Shown in pieces: positions 5,758-14,561 of a DNA stretch of 35,704 bases. Made by a program: the position numbers and the translations under genes. The notes below the pieces were generated by a model. The model was not told the origin of the DNA. It was given only the letters and a program-made list of their open reading frames with translations, and did no database searches. The stretch is taken from positions 1-35,704 of the forward strand of contig JBBDMR010000022.1 in the NCBI GenBank assembly GCA_040878225.1, given 5' to 3'. Each line of letters begins with the position of its first letter. Position 1 is the stretch's first letter. The DNA comes from MA-ANB-1 sp040878225. GTDB lineage: Bacteria > Actinomycetota > Acidimicrobiia > Spongiisociales > ZC4RG35.

Positions 5758-7777
5758 CCGCCGGGGCACTTTCGGTGATGAGGCTTCGCTCCGAGGCCCG
5801 GGCGGCCATCGCCCAGAAGCCGCCGCCGGCGGCGACCAGACCTCCGAACCAGAGCATCCAGATCAGGGGGGAGGTGTCGAGGGATAACGTGGCGCCGATA
5901 TTGTCGAGGTCGCGGAGAGTCAGGTAGAGGTCACCTCCCGGCCGGGTCAGGACATCGGGCGTGATGATTCCCGACGCCTGAGAGCCGTAGAAATTGTTGG
6001 TCGGCTCCATGATCGCGACAAACTCGTTGTCCTTCAGGACAGTGATTCGGGCCCCCCGCACGATTCGCTGCGGCTCCTCGAACTGGAACGGCCCTTCGTA
6101 CACGAGCTCGTAGCCTGCGAATTCGACCGACTCACCCGGCTCGAGGACCACCGTCTCGTGCAGGGCGAGGTTGGCCGCAAAGGCAATTCCCACCGCAACC
6201 AGGACAACTCCGATGTGGCTTACCTGCCCGGCCCAGAATGCGGTGTCGCCTCCGATCACTTCGCGAAGGCCGCCGGTCAACTTGAGCTCGCGTCTGCTGG
6301 CGCGTCGTCGCGCCTGTTCGAAAAGGAGTCCGATGATCGTGCCGATCACGAAGATGGCGAGGACCACCGCCAGCACCACCCATCCGATCCGGCTGACGAA
6401 CAGGGCGACTGCGAGTCCGGCACCGACTGCAGCAACCAGCGGCATGCGACTCCGTCTCCAGATGACACCGGGCGACGCATTTCCCCACGGCGTGATCGGG
6501 CCGAAGCCCATCACGAGCAGCAGGGCGAAGGTGAGCGGAACTGCGAGCCGGTTGTAGAAGGGTGCTCCCACTCCCATCTGGGTGCCGGTGAAGGCCTCGA
6601 CGAGAAGCGGGTAGGTGGTCCCGATCAGGACCACGAAGGCGTAGAGGGTGAGGAGAAGGTTGTTGGCGAGAAACGCCCCCTCCCGACTGACGAAGCTGTC
6701 GATACGCGGCGCCGAGCTCACGAGGTGGGAGCGGCTGGCAAACAGGGTGAATGATCCGACGAGGACCAGGGCGAGGAATCCGAGCAGTGCAGGGCCGATG
6801 GCACTCTGGGTGAAGGAGTGGACCGAGTTGATGGTGCCGGAACGGGTGAGGAAGGTCCCGAGGATGGTCAGAGAGAAGGCTGAGATGATGAGCACGAAGT
6901 TCCAGGCTTGAAGCATGTCGCGCCGCTGTTGGACGATGGCGGAGTGGAGGAAGGCGGTGGCCACCAGCCAGGGCATGAAGGATGCATTCTCGACCGGATC
7001 CCACGCCCAATACCCTCCCCAGGACAGGACTTCGTATGCCCACCAGCCTCCGAGGACGATGCCGGCGGTGAGAAAGCTCCACGCCACCAGGGTCGAACGA
7101 TGCGACCTCCGGAGCCACACCGGTCCCGGGACGCGTAGGGCGAGGGCACTGATCGCATATGCGAAGGGAACCGACATCCCCACATACCCCAGGTAGAGCA
7201 TCGGAGGGTGGATTGCCATCAGGATGTGGTTCTGGAGGAGCGGGTTGGGACCGGCGCCTTCGAGTGGTGCGTCTATCGAAGAAAACGGCCAGGGACTGGA
7301 AGCGGCGCACGCCTGCTCCACCGCCTGCACGCACACCTCGAAGGGGTTAGAGATGGTGATCATCATCCCGAAGAAGAAGACTGAGATCACACCGAGAACA
7401 GCAAGGGCCCCCGCCCCGAGACGATCAGGACCTTTCCGGTACTGCAGCAGGACGAACCATGTGAACCCGGCGAGCACCAGGCCCCAGAGCACGATCGAGC
7501 CTTCGAGAGCACCCCAGGCACTCGCCACGTTGAACGGGAACGGGGTGGTAGAGGCGTGGTGGTTGGCGACGTAGGAAATTGCGAAGTCGTTGGTCAGCAG
7601 CGCCAAGAGGAGTGCGACCATCGCGACAACGGACCCGCCGAGGAGAAGTTTTGCGGGCGGCCCCAGGTCACCGACACCGGTGGCCGACCTGGCGGTCTGC
7701 ACCCCGCGGTAGGCAAGCAGGATCGCCCCGAGCAGCCCGGCGAGGATCCCCACGGTCCCGAGGAGGGAGAGCGCCAT
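5750..7777 (-). CDS. ccmF: Cytochrome c heme lyase subunit CcmF
   Basis: The 675-residue polytopic membrane protein belongs to the heme-handling CcmF/CcmC/CcsA family. The WWD signature reads SWGGYWAWDPVENASFMPW (252-270), flanked by a His-containing segment MAIHPPMLYLGY (188-199) and H278. A large external segment with DNEFVAIMEPTNNFYGSQ lies near the C-terminus, before the last membrane span, as in other CcmF proteins. CcmF takes heme from holo-CcmE and, with CcmH/I, ligates it to apocytochrome c. The length is normal for the family. The gene overlaps ccmE by one base (TGATG). Confidence 0.95.
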   Translation of the reverse strand: MALSLLGTVGILAGLLGAILLAYRGVQTARSATGVGDLGPPAKLLLGGSVVAMVALLLALLTNDFAISYVANHHASTTPFPFNVASAWGALEGSIVLWGLVLAGFTWFVLLQYRKGPDRLGAGALAVLGVISVFFFGMMITISNPFEVCVQAVEQACAASSPWPFSSIDAPLEGAGPNPLLQNHILMAIHPPMLYLGYVGMSVPFAYAISALALRVPGPVWLRRSHRSTLVAWSFLTAGIVLGGWWAYEVLSWGGYWAWDPVENASFMPWLVATAFLHSAIVQQRRDMLQAWNFVLIISAFSLTILGTFLTRSGTINSVHSFTQSAIGPALLGFLALVLVGSFTLFASRSHLVSSAPRIDSFVSREGAFLANNLLLTLYAFVVLIGTTYPLLVEAFTGTQMGVGAPFYNRLAVPLTFALLLVMGFGPITPWGNASPGVIWRRSRMPLVAAVGAGLAVALFVSRIGWVVLAVVLAIFVIGTIIGLLFEQARRRASRRELKLTGGLREVIGGDTAFWAGQVSHIGVVLVAVGIAFAANLALHETVVLEPGESVEFAGYELVYEGPFQFEEPQRIVRGARITVLKDNEFVAIMEPTNNFYGSQASGIITPDVLTRPGGDLYLTLRDLDNIGATLSLDTSPLIWMLWFGGLVAAGGGFWAMAARASERSLITESAPADV

Positions 7778-8184
7778 CAGTTGTCCTCGGCCGGGGTTCC
7801 CTCTTCCGGTACGACATAGTTCTCGTCGTGGCGGATGAGAGCATTCGTCGCGACGTAGGTGTCACCTTCCCAGGCACCATCGAGGAGCACCGGGACCGTT
7901 TCGTCGAACAGCGGGGGAGGAATATCGATCAACTTGACCGGTATCGTCTCGCCGCCATCGGAGACCTCGAAGAGAAGGTCTTCACCTTCCTCGGAGACGC
8001 TTCCCTCCACCACGGCACCGGCCAACCTGAAGTTCTCCCCGTCGGGGAACTCAGCACGTCGTTCGACGGCTTCGGTGGGATAGAGGTAATAGGTCAGATT
8101 GTCTCCCAGGCCGACGAGCGACATGGTGATGATGAGAGCGATGATCCCTCCGATTCCAGAAAGAACCAGAGTGCGGTGCTCCAT
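7777..8184 (-). CDS. ccmE: Heme chaperone CcmE
   Basis: The 135-residue product has one N-terminal membrane span (about 7-26) and a small OB-fold domain outside the membrane. The covalent heme-binding motif is RHDENYVVPEE with His119 and Tyr123, matching the H-x-x-x-Y of proteobacterial CcmE rather than the Cys variant. It accepts heme from CcmABCD and passes it to CcmF. The ATG lies two bases after the ccmD stop. Confidence 0.93.
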   Translation of the reverse strand: MEHRTLVLSGIGGIIALIITMSLVGLGDNLTYYLYPTEAVERRAEFPDGENFRLAGAVVEGSVSEEGEDLLFEVSDGGETIPVKLIDIPPPLFDETVPVLLDGAWEGDTYVATNALIRHDENYVVPEEGTPAEDN

Positions 8185-8186
8185 GT

Positions 8187-8288
8187 CTACAGAGCCCTCT
8201 TCCGCCGGAAGTGGAGATAGACGACGTAACCGAATGTGGATCCGTAGACCACCGCGTATGTCACGACTACGACAAAGGCGTCAGACAT
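8187..8288 (-). CDS. ccmD: Small membrane protein CcmD-like (33 aa)
   Basis: A 34-codon frame between ccmC and ccmE encodes MSDAFVVVVTYAVVYG and continues to a basic end HFRRKRAL. It is a single hydrophobic helix with a positive C-terminal tail, the expected make-up of CcmD. CcmD stabilises the CcmABC complex and helps release holo-CcmE. The start overlaps the ccmC stop by 8 bp, and the stop is two bases before ccmE. Sequence conservation in CcmD is low, so the call rests on size, topology and position. Confidence 0.8.
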   Translation of the reverse strand: MSDAFVVVVTYAVVYGSTFGYVVYLHFRRKRAL

Positions 8289-8991
8289 CTTCGATCTCCT
8301 TGAGGCGGGGGGACGACACCGAATCTCCTGCCGGTGCCCTTTCGATCACGCGAGCAGCTTCGAGGCGGGCCACATAGGTGCGCCCCATGAACAGCGCCGC
8401 AAAGAGAATGGTGAAGGCGACCACGTTGACCAAGAGTGCGACCAGCATCTCAGGATCCATGGTCGAGCCGTCGGGCCGGATCGACTGGGTCTGGTGGAGG
8501 GTGCGGAAGAGGTTGACCGAGAAGTAGACGAGAGGCACCTGGATGACAGCGATGGTCCCGAGAATGGCGGATCTCCGCGCCCGGGTTCCGGGGTCGGGAA
8601 TCGCCCGCCGCAGTGCGAGGTACCCGATGTAGACAAAGATCATCACTGCAGTGGTCGCCAGTCGGGCATCGCCCCAGTCCCACGCCTGGCCCCAGACTGC
8701 CTGACCCCAAACCATCCCGGTGAAGACTCCAACCACCGCAAACAGGACACCGATCTCCGCAGAAGCCTCCGCAGCGCGGTCCCAGCGGGGTTTCTTGCCG
8801 ATCAGGTACATGATGGAGCCGAGGGCGGTGATCCCGAAGGCGAGGAAGGCAAGCCAGAGGGTCGGGACGTGGATGTAGAGCATTGCCGTGAACTCACCCT
8901 GCAAGGCGTCGAGTGGTGCGGTGAATGCCAGGTAGGCGCCGGCGGCCAGGGCCAGTGCGGCGATCAGGAGCATTGTCTGTACTCGTCTCAT
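8281..8991 (-). CDS. ccmC: Heme exporter/handling protein CcmC
   Basis: The 236-residue, six-span membrane protein carries the WWD motif VWGQAWDWGDARL (99-111). It has conserved histidines in LYIHVP (His41) and LFRTLHQ (His166), which bind the heme axially. CcmC loads heme onto CcmE. The reading frame is open far upstream (to 9864), but the true start is the ATG at 8991. It overlaps the ccmB stop as ATGA and is followed at once by the first membrane span. Confidence 0.93.
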   Translation of the reverse strand: MRRVQTMLLIAALALAAGAYLAFTAPLDALQGEFTAMLYIHVPTLWLAFLAFGITALGSIMYLIGKKPRWDRAAEASAEIGVLFAVVGVFTGMVWGQAVWGQAWDWGDARLATTAVMIFVYIGYLALRRAIPDPGTRARRSAILGTIAVIQVPLVYFSVNLFRTLHQTQSIRPDGSTMDPEMLVALLVNVVAFTILFAALFMGRTYVARLEAARVIERAPAGDSVSSPRLKEIEDV

Positions 8992-9662
8992 CGTGACGCT
9001 TCCTCTAGCGGTCTGGAGAGCCCAACTCCTGCGACCAGCAGGGCCAGGTCCGTTGTGATCAGAAGCAGAATCCAGATCAGGATACCGTTGTTCCTGGCCA
9101 TAGATTCCAGCACCTGCGAGGCCCCAACAACCAGGGGGATGGCTAGTGGGGCGATCAGCAGTGATGCGAGTGCCGAACGGTTGCGCAGGCCCGACGCTAC
9201 CTCCCCGGCCAGAGTGGCAAGCATCGCCAGGCCAGCCGCCGCCAGGAGGATCGCCAGGCCGGTTGGCCAGGCCCAACCCGGGGGCAGGTCCGGACTGAAG
9301 AGCAGCACCATCGCTACGAAGAGAACCGCCATGAAACCCATCAGGAGCAGGGCCGCGGCCATCGACCTTCCGAGAAACCGGGCTGCCGGATCGAGCCCAA
9401 GCAGCATGGCGATATCCTTGCGCTGCTCCGTCTCGCTCATGGAGGTGCGCAAAGCAACCTGCATCCCGTAGAGGATGGCAACACCCCAGAAGACGGCTGT
9501 GCCCACATCCCCGACATCGGAGACACCGGCCGGTATTGCCAGGGAGAAGATCATCAATGCGACCACGGCAAAGGGGAGCACGATGCGGAAGGTGTCCCCG
9601 ATGCGTTGTTCCACCACCAGGTCGACCCGCATCACTTCTGTTGACTGTTGCCAGAGACTCAC
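8988..9662 (-). CDS. ccmB: ABC-type heme exporter permease CcmB
   Basis: The 224-residue protein has about six hydrophobic spans and the family segment ALRTSMSETEQRKDIAMLL in the first cytoplasmic loop. Its small, almost wholly hydrophobic character and its position between ccmA and ccmC fit CcmB. With CcmA it forms the transporter half of CcmABCD, whose ATP hydrolysis releases holo-CcmE. The start overlaps the ccmA stop by four bases. Confidence 0.88.
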   Translation of the reverse strand: MSLWQQSTEVMRVDLVVEQRIGDTFRIVLPFAVVALMIFSLAIPAGVSDVGDVGTAVFWGVAILYGMQVALRTSMSETEQRKDIAMLLGLDPAARFLGRSMAAALLLMGFMAVLFVAMVLLFSPDLPPGWAWPTGLAILLAAAGLAMLATLAGEVASGLRNRSALASLLIAPLAIPLVVGASQVLESMARNNGILIWILLLITTDLALLVAGVGLSRPLEEASR

Positions 9663-10303
9663 GAGACCTGCACCAGCCGCCCGTCTTCCAGCCGGTGCAC
9701 CGCGACCAGGTCAGGGCCTGGATCGCCTTCCCCGTGGGAGACTGACACGACCCCTCCGCCGCGCTCACGGGTGAGCCGTGCCAGCGAGTCAACGAGGATT
9801 CTTGCCTCAGCGTCGAGGCCCGAGCGGGCCTCGTCGAGGAGCAGCAGCCGCGGTTTGGCGACAAGCAGCCAGGCTATCTCGGCTCGCCGTTTCATCCCGA
9901 AACTGCACCGGGCCACCGCACGGGCGGCCACGTTTTCCAGACCGACCGCGGATAGAGCTTTTGGTATTGCCTCTTCGTCGCGACCCGACACCCGACAGAA
10001 GTGAATGAGGTTCTCGGAGATCGTCAACTCGTCGAGGAGGGACGGAGCATGTGTGATCAGGCCAATCGAGGTCCGCACCGACCGGTCGACAACCCCGCCC
10101 AGATCCGCTCCGAGGATGGTCCCCGTGCCGTGGGTGGGCCGGAGCAAGGTGGCGAGTAGGCGCAAAACGGTGGTCTTCCCGCTCCCGTTGGGACCGACAA
10201 TCGCGATTGCCTCACCGGAGCCCAGTTGGAGGCTGACATCGGTGAGCACAGTCACGCCGCCCAGGGACACTCCGACCGAATCCAACCGCGTAAGTTCACT
10301 CAC
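9659..10303 (-). CDS. ccmA: ABC transporter ATP-binding protein CcmA
   Basis: The 214-residue ATPase has Walker A GPNGSGKTT (37-45), Walker B LLLLDE (153-158), a D-loop SGLD and the switch His190 in SVSHGEG. The signature motif is unusual: the position of LSGGQ reads CSFGM (133-137, followed by KRRAEIA), and the segment after Walker B is EARSG rather than EPTSG. The start is the GTG at 10303, with GGGAGA about ten bases upstream. The open frame continues upstream but that part overlaps the Lgt-like gene. CcmA powers the CcmABCD complex. Confidence 0.88.
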   Translation of the reverse strand: MSELTRLDSVGVSLGGVTVLTDVSLQLGSGEAIAIVGPNGSGKTTVLRLLATLLRPTHGTGTILGADLGGVVDRSVRTSIGLITHAPSLLDELTISENLIHFCRVSGRDEEAIPKALSAVGLENVAARAVARCSFGMKRRAEIAWLLVAKPRLLLLDEARSGLDAEARILVDSLARLTRERGGGVVSVSHGEGDPGPDLVAVHRLEDGRLVQVS

Positions 10304-10335
10304 GTCCAGGAGTCTCCCCGCCGCGGGCACAACAC

Positions 10336-10998
10336 TCAAGTTCCACTTCGGTGCCGCGCTGCAGAGATGGCGGCTACGGCGAGGCCGAGGACAACCCCGA
10401 CTGCGTACCACGCCACCGGACCGCCGCCAATCGAGAGACGGAACGGCTCGGTGCCCAGCCGGACAGCAGCCGCCACGCCCAGTGCCGTCCCCGACCGCAT
10501 GCCTGGGTGTCGGGAAAGCCGGCTGACAAGCAGCGCCCCAAAGGCCATGCCGATGGCGGCATAGATCTCGACAGGATGGCGGGTGATACCGCTCCCGGCC
10601 TCCGACCAGGCCCAGGGGAGATTTGATGCGGTACCGAGACATGCGCCGCGCCAGAGACACCCGAGGTGCCACCCGGCGAGTCCGAGCAGGGCTGCCGGAG
10701 CCGCCCGGTCGAGGACGCTGATCACTCTCCCGGTGCTCAGGTAGAGGGCTCCAATAGCGAAGACTGTGGCGGCGACAGTGCTCACCCCGCCCCGGACGAT
10801 GATGAGGTCTCCGATGTTGGTTACCGGGTTCAGCCCCTGGGCTGTCATCGCAGTCACCCTGCCTCCGAGCAACCCGACCCCTGCGGCGAGGAGCAGGTTG
10901 TCGAACAGCGAATCAGAGTCGTCACCCGCCCAGAATCGGACTCCTAGCCACAAGCCGGCGACACCGGTCAGCGCCGCCCAGAGCAGCGTGAACTCCAC
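10336..10998 (-). CDS. Lgt-like (prolipoprotein diacylglyceryl transferase family) membrane protein
   Basis: The 220-residue polytopic protein has several segments that recall Lgt. These are VGLLGGRVTAM, DLIIVRGGVSTVAATV (compare the Lgt GGL-type loop), GCLWRGACLGT, and RHPVEIYAAIG (compare HPxQLYE). Lgt moves a diacylglyceryl group from phosphatidylglycerol to the lipobox Cys of prolipoproteins. The protein is shorter than typical Lgt (about 260-300 aa), so it may be a divergent paralogue with another role. It sits two bases after a TlpA-like lipoprotein gene and 32 bp before ccmA, which ties it to the cytochrome c maturation unit. The start is GTG. Confidence 0.6.
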   Translation of the reverse strand: MEFTLLWAALTGVAGLWLGVRFWAGDDSDSLFDNLLLAAGVGLLGGRVTAMTAQGLNPVTNIGDLIIVRGGVSTVAATVFAIGALYLSTGRVISVLDRAAPAALLGLAGWHLGCLWRGACLGTASNLPWAWSEAGSGITRHPVEIYAAIGMAFGALLVSRLSRHPGMRSGTALGVAAAVRLGTEPFRLSIGGGPVAWYAVGVVLGLAVAAISAARHRSGT

Positions 10999-11000
10999 AG

Positions 11001-11471
11001 CTAGCGGCCGACGATCTCGTCGATGCCGAGGGCCAGCGCCCGTTCGTCGATGACGCCGAGATGGGTGTCGACCAGTGCGCCGGTGCTGTCGAAGAAGAAC
11101 GTGATCGGGGTTCCGAATCCGCCGTAGAACTCCGGCACCGACCGGTCGCGGTCGAAGTAGTGGGTGAAGTCGAGTCCGAATTCGGCAATGAAGTTCTTAG
11201 CGTCGGCCTGGTTGTCCTGGACGTCGACACCGATGAAGTCGATCTCGTCGCCGTAGGCGGCATGGGCTGCGGTGAGCAACGGCGCCTCCGACCGACAGGG
11301 CGCACACCATGACGCCCAGATATTGACAACGGCGGGCCTGTCCGAGCCGGCGAGGGCTACGGCGAGTTCCTCCCCGGTGATCGGTGGGAGGTCAGCCAGG
11401 TCCTGGCCGGCGAGTTCGGCCGAACCGCAGGCAGAAAGGGCGAGCAGGGCTACGAGCAGGAACCTTCGCAT
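11001..11471 (-). CDS. TlpA-like thioredoxin-fold lipoprotein
   Basis: The 156-residue product has a lipoprotein signal with lipobox LSAC (Cys15). The thioredoxin-like domain has active site IWASWCAPC (Cys56, Cys59) and cis-Pro region GFGTPITFFFDSTG. It is predicted to be a membrane-tethered thiol reductase. Its place at the head of the ccm genes suggests it supplies reductant for cytochrome c assembly, but CcmG is also present, so the two may act on different partners. It starts only 22 bp after argH, without an obvious terminator between them. Confidence 0.85.
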   Translation of the reverse strand: MRRFLLVALLALSACGSAELAGQDLADLPPITGEELAVALAGSDRPAVVNIWASWCAPCRSEAPLLTAAHAAYGDEIDFIGVDVQDNQADAKNFIAEFGLDFTHYFDRDRSVPEFYGGFGTPITFFFDSTGALVDTHLGVIDERALALGIDEIVGR

Positions 11472-11493
11472 CCGTGGATTCTCCCACCTGCGT

Positions 11494-12870
11494 TCAGTTG
11501 TGGTGCTTCTGGAGACTCTCGTGCTTGGCGACTAGCTCCTCGAAGCGGGACATCTGGCGGTCGACAGCCTGGGGCGTGCCCCCGCCGGGTGTGCCCCGTC
11601 GGTCGGGTGCAGGATCGAGAACGGCGGCAGCCTCAGGGCCAAGGGCGGGGGAAGCCCGGACCAGATCACCCAACGACCGGTTTCCGGCCAGCGACTGGCT
11701 CACCAGCCCTCCCACGATGCCATGTGCTTCGCGGAAGGGCGTTCCCCGGGCCACCAGCCACTCGGCGAGGTCGGTGGCGTATAGGTAGGGCGACCCGGCG
11801 CCGGCGGCCATCCGCTCGATGTCGAAGGTGAGGGTGGCGATCATCCCGTCGACTGCGGAGAGGAGGAGATGGATGGTGTCGAAGGAGTCGAAGAGTGGCT
11901 CCTTGTCTTCCTGGAGGTCTTTGTTATAGGCGAGGGGGAGGCCTTTGAGTGTGACCAGCAGCCCGGTCAGGTTGCCGATGAGCCGCCCCGCCTTGCCCCG
12001 GGCCAGCTCGGCAATATCGGGGTTCGCCTTCTGCGGCATCATCGAAGACCCCGTGGAGTGGGTCTGACCCATCTGCACGTAACCGAACTCGGTGGAGGAC
12101 CAAACGATCAGCTCCTCGCCGACCCTGCTCAGGTGCACTCCGAGCAGGCTGAGAGCAAACAGAGTCTCAGCGACGTAGTCGCGGTCGCTGACGGCATCGA
12201 GGCTGTTCTCGAACACCGCCTCGAAGCCCAGTTCGGCAGCAGTCAGCTCGGGATCGATGGGAAGGGTCGATCCGGCCAGAGCCCCGGCACCCAGCGGGGA
12301 GACATCGAGACGCTTTCTCGCGTCGAGGAGGCGGTCGAAGTCACGCGCCAATGCCCAGCCGTGCGCCAGGAGGTGGTGGGCAAGGGTCACCGGCTGCGCC
12401 TGCTGGAGATGGGTGTAACCGGGGAGGATTGCCTCATCTGCCTCCGCGGCCCGGGCCAGGAGGGTCTTCTCCAACTGGTGGACGAGGGTCAGGGTGGTGT
12501 CGATTGCATGTTTGGCCCAGAGGCGGAGGTCGGTTGTCACCTGGTCGTTGCGGCTCCGCCCGGTGTGCAGCTTCGCTCCGGCGGGGGTGATCGCAGTCAC
12601 CCCCCGTTCGACGGCGGTGTGGATGTCCTCGTCGCTCTCTTCGAAATGGAACTCACCACTGGCGATCTTCGCTTCAACGGTGTCGAGAGCGTCCAGGATC
12701 TCGTCGGCCTCGTCTCCGGTGAGGAGCCCGACCTTGGCCAGCATCCGGGCGTGGGCCCGCGACCCGGCGATGTCTTCGCGGAACATGCGGACGTCGAACG
12801 CCAGGCTGTCGTTGAGCGCCCGGAGATCGTCGGATGGCCCGGCATCGAACCGGCCCTGCCACAAGGTCAT
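11494..12870 (-). CDS. argH: Argininosuccinate lyase
   Basis: The 458-residue protein has the fumarase/aspartase superfamily signature GSSMMPQKANPD near residue 275 and the N-terminal LWQGRFDAGPSDD typical of ArgH. Further conserved blocks are TGRSRNDQV and GYTHLQQAQP. It splits argininosuccinate into arginine and fumarate, the last step of the pathway. The length is normal. It follows argG by three bases and ends the arg operon proper. Confidence 0.96.
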   Translation of the reverse strand: MTLWQGRFDAGPSDDLRALNDSLAFDVRMFREDIAGSRAHARMLAKVGLLTGDEADEILDALDTVEAKIASGEFHFEESDEDIHTAVERGVTAITPAGAKLHTGRSRNDQVTTDLRLWAKHAIDTTLTLVHQLEKTLLARAAEADEAILPGYTHLQQAQPVTLAHHLLAHGWALARDFDRLLDARKRLDVSPLGAGALAGSTLPIDPELTAAELGFEAVFENSLDAVSDRDYVAETLFALSLLGVHLSRVGEELIVWSSTEFGYVQMGQTHSTGSSMMPQKANPDIAELARGKAGRLIGNLTGLLVTLKGLPLAYNKDLQEDKEPLFDSFDTIHLLLSAVDGMIATLTFDIERMAAGAGSPYLYATDLAEWLVARGTPFREAHGIVGGLVSQSLAGNRSLGDLVRASPALGPEAAAVLDPAPDRRGTPGGGTPQAVDRQMSRFEELVAKHESLQKHHN

Positions 12871-12873
12871 GGT

Positions 12874-14100
12874 TCAGGGACGCTTGCGCGCCAGGTTGCG
12901 GAGGCGCAGCGCATTGAGCTTGATGAACCCGTCGGCGTCCGCTTGGTTGTAGACACCCTCGTCTTCGCCGAAGCTCGCGGTGCGGGCATCGAACAGAGAT
13001 TCGTTCGACTTCCGGCCCACGATGTCGATGTTGCCCTTGTACAACTTGACCTTCACCTCTCCGTTGACGTGTTCCTGGCTGTGATCGATCGCCAGTTGCA
13101 GCATTTTACGTTCCGGGCTGAACCAGTAGCCGTTGTAGATCAACTCGGCATACTTGGGCATCAGGCTGTCCTTGAGGTGGGCCACTTCCCGATCGAGCGT
13201 GATCGACTCGATGGCGCGGTGCGCCTTGAGCATGATCGTCCCGCCCGGGGTCTCATAACATCCCCTGCTCTTCATCCCGACATAGCGGTTTTCCACGATG
13301 TCGATACGGCCGACCCCGTTGGCAGCGCCGATCTCGTTCAGGGTGGTGAGGACGTCGGCCGGCGAGAGCTGCTGGCCGTCGATGGCGACGATGTCGCCCC
13401 CCTGGTACTCGAGATTCAGAAAGGTGGGCCGGTCGGGCGCCTGGGCCGGGTCGACGGTCCACTGCCACATGTCCGCCGGGGCCTCAGCCCACGGGTCCTC
13501 CAGCGGCCCGCCCTCATATGAGATGTGGAGGAGGTTGGCGTCGGTGGAGAAGGGCGACTCCTTTCCGCGGGTCTTCTCGATGGGGATGCCACGATCCTTG
13601 GCGTACTTCATCAGCGACTCTCTGGAGTCGAGCTCCCAGATCCGCCACGGCGCGATCACCTCGATATCGGGCGCGAACGAATATGCGGCCAGCTCGAACC
13701 TGATCTGGTCGTTGCCCTTGCCGGTGGCGCCATGGGCGATCGCGTCGGCGCTGTTCTCCTGGGCGAGCTCGATGATGCGCTTGCCGATCAGGGGGCGGGC
13801 GATCGAGGTGCCGAGGAGGTATTCGCCTTCGTAGACGGCATTGGCCCGGAACATCGGGAACACGTAATCCCTGACGAACTCTTCCTGGAGGTCCTCGATG
13901 TGGATGTCACTCTCGGGAACACCCAGGCTCAAGGCTTTCGCCCGGGCCGGTCCCGTCTCGTGCTTTTGGCCGATGTCCGCCGTGAAGCAGATGACCTCGG
14001 CCTCATAGGTCTCTTGCAACCACCTGAGGATTATGGAGGTGTCGAGCCCCCCCGAATAGGCGAGCACCACCTTTTTGATGTCTTGTTTGTTATTGCTCAC
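12874..14100 (-). CDS. argG: Argininosuccinate synthase
   Basis: The 408-residue protein opens with the N-type ATP pyrophosphatase P-loop LAYSGGLDTS (13-22) and keeps the family blocks HGATGKGNDQIRFE and KSRGCYETPGG. It joins citrulline and aspartate using ATP. The start is GTG, sharing bases with the argR stop (GTGA). A slightly extended N-terminus (SNNKQDIKK) precedes the core. Confidence 0.96.
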   Translation of the reverse strand: MSNNKQDIKKVVLAYSGGLDTSIILRWLQETYEAEVICFTADIGQKHETGPARAKALSLGVPESDIHIEDLQEEFVRDYVFPMFRANAVYEGEYLLGTSIARPLIGKRIIELAQENSADAIAHGATGKGNDQIRFELAAYSFAPDIEVIAPWRIWELDSRESLMKYAKDRGIPIEKTRGKESPFSTDANLLHISYEGGPLEDPWAEAPADMWQWTVDPAQAPDRPTFLNLEYQGGDIVAIDGQQLSPADVLTTLNEIGAANGVGRIDIVENRYVGMKSRGCYETPGGTIMLKAHRAIESITLDREVAHLKDSLMPKYAELIYNGYWFSPERKMLQLAIDHSQEHVNGEVKVKLYKGNIDIVGRKSNESLFDARTASFGEDEGVYNQADADGFIKLNALRLRNLARKRP

Positions 14101-14558
14101 AATCCTGCGATCTCCTTGAATCTGGCCGCCAGGTCTTTTCCATCTGTCCCCTCGTAGGTCACCACGAACATGGTGTCGGCGCCGGCGACGGTGCCGAGAA
14201 CGTCGGGCATGCCTGCGCGGTCGATCGCCGATGCCACGACATGTGCGGAGCCCGGGGGAGTGCGGATCACGACGATGTTCGCCGAAGACTGGATGTCGAC
14301 GACCCAGTTGCTGAGAACCCGCTTCAGGAGGTCTTCGGGCACCACGCGGTCGGCGGGGTTTTCGGGTATTGCGTAAACGGCGTCTCCACCGCCCATCTTC
14401 ACCTTCACTGCTCCGAGTTCGTCGAGGTCTCGGGACACTGTGGCCTGGGTGGCGACCACACCCTCATGTTCGAGGAGCTCGACGAGCTGTCCCTGGTTGG
14501 TAACCGGCTGGTTCCTGAGCAGATCGGTGATTTTGTGCTGTCGTTGATTCTTGTTCAT
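14097..14558 (-). CDS. argR: Arginine repressor ArgR
   Basis: The 153-residue regulator has an N-terminal winged helix with TQATVSRDLDELGAVKV as recognition region (about 38-54). The C-terminal oligomerisation and arginine-binding domain includes GTVAGADTMFVV. With arginine bound it forms hexamers that block ARG-box promoters. Its location inside the operon, between argF and argG, is the actinobacterial arrangement and implies autoregulation through the argC promoter. The gene starts three bases after argF. Confidence 0.95.
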   Translation of the reverse strand: MNKNQRQHKITDLLRNQPVTNQGQLVELLEHEGVVATQATVSRDLDELGAVKVKMGGGDAVYAIPENPADRVVPEDLLKRVLSNWVVDIQSSANIVVIRTPPGSAHVVASAIDRAGMPDVLGTVAGADTMFVVTYEGTDGKDLAARFKEIAGL

Positions 14559-14561
14559 TTT

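Noticed and set aside
11869..13521. 550-codon plus-strand open frame.
   Set aside because: It is antisense to argH and argG, both certain genes. Long opposite-strand frames are common in high-GC DNA, and the product shows no family motif.
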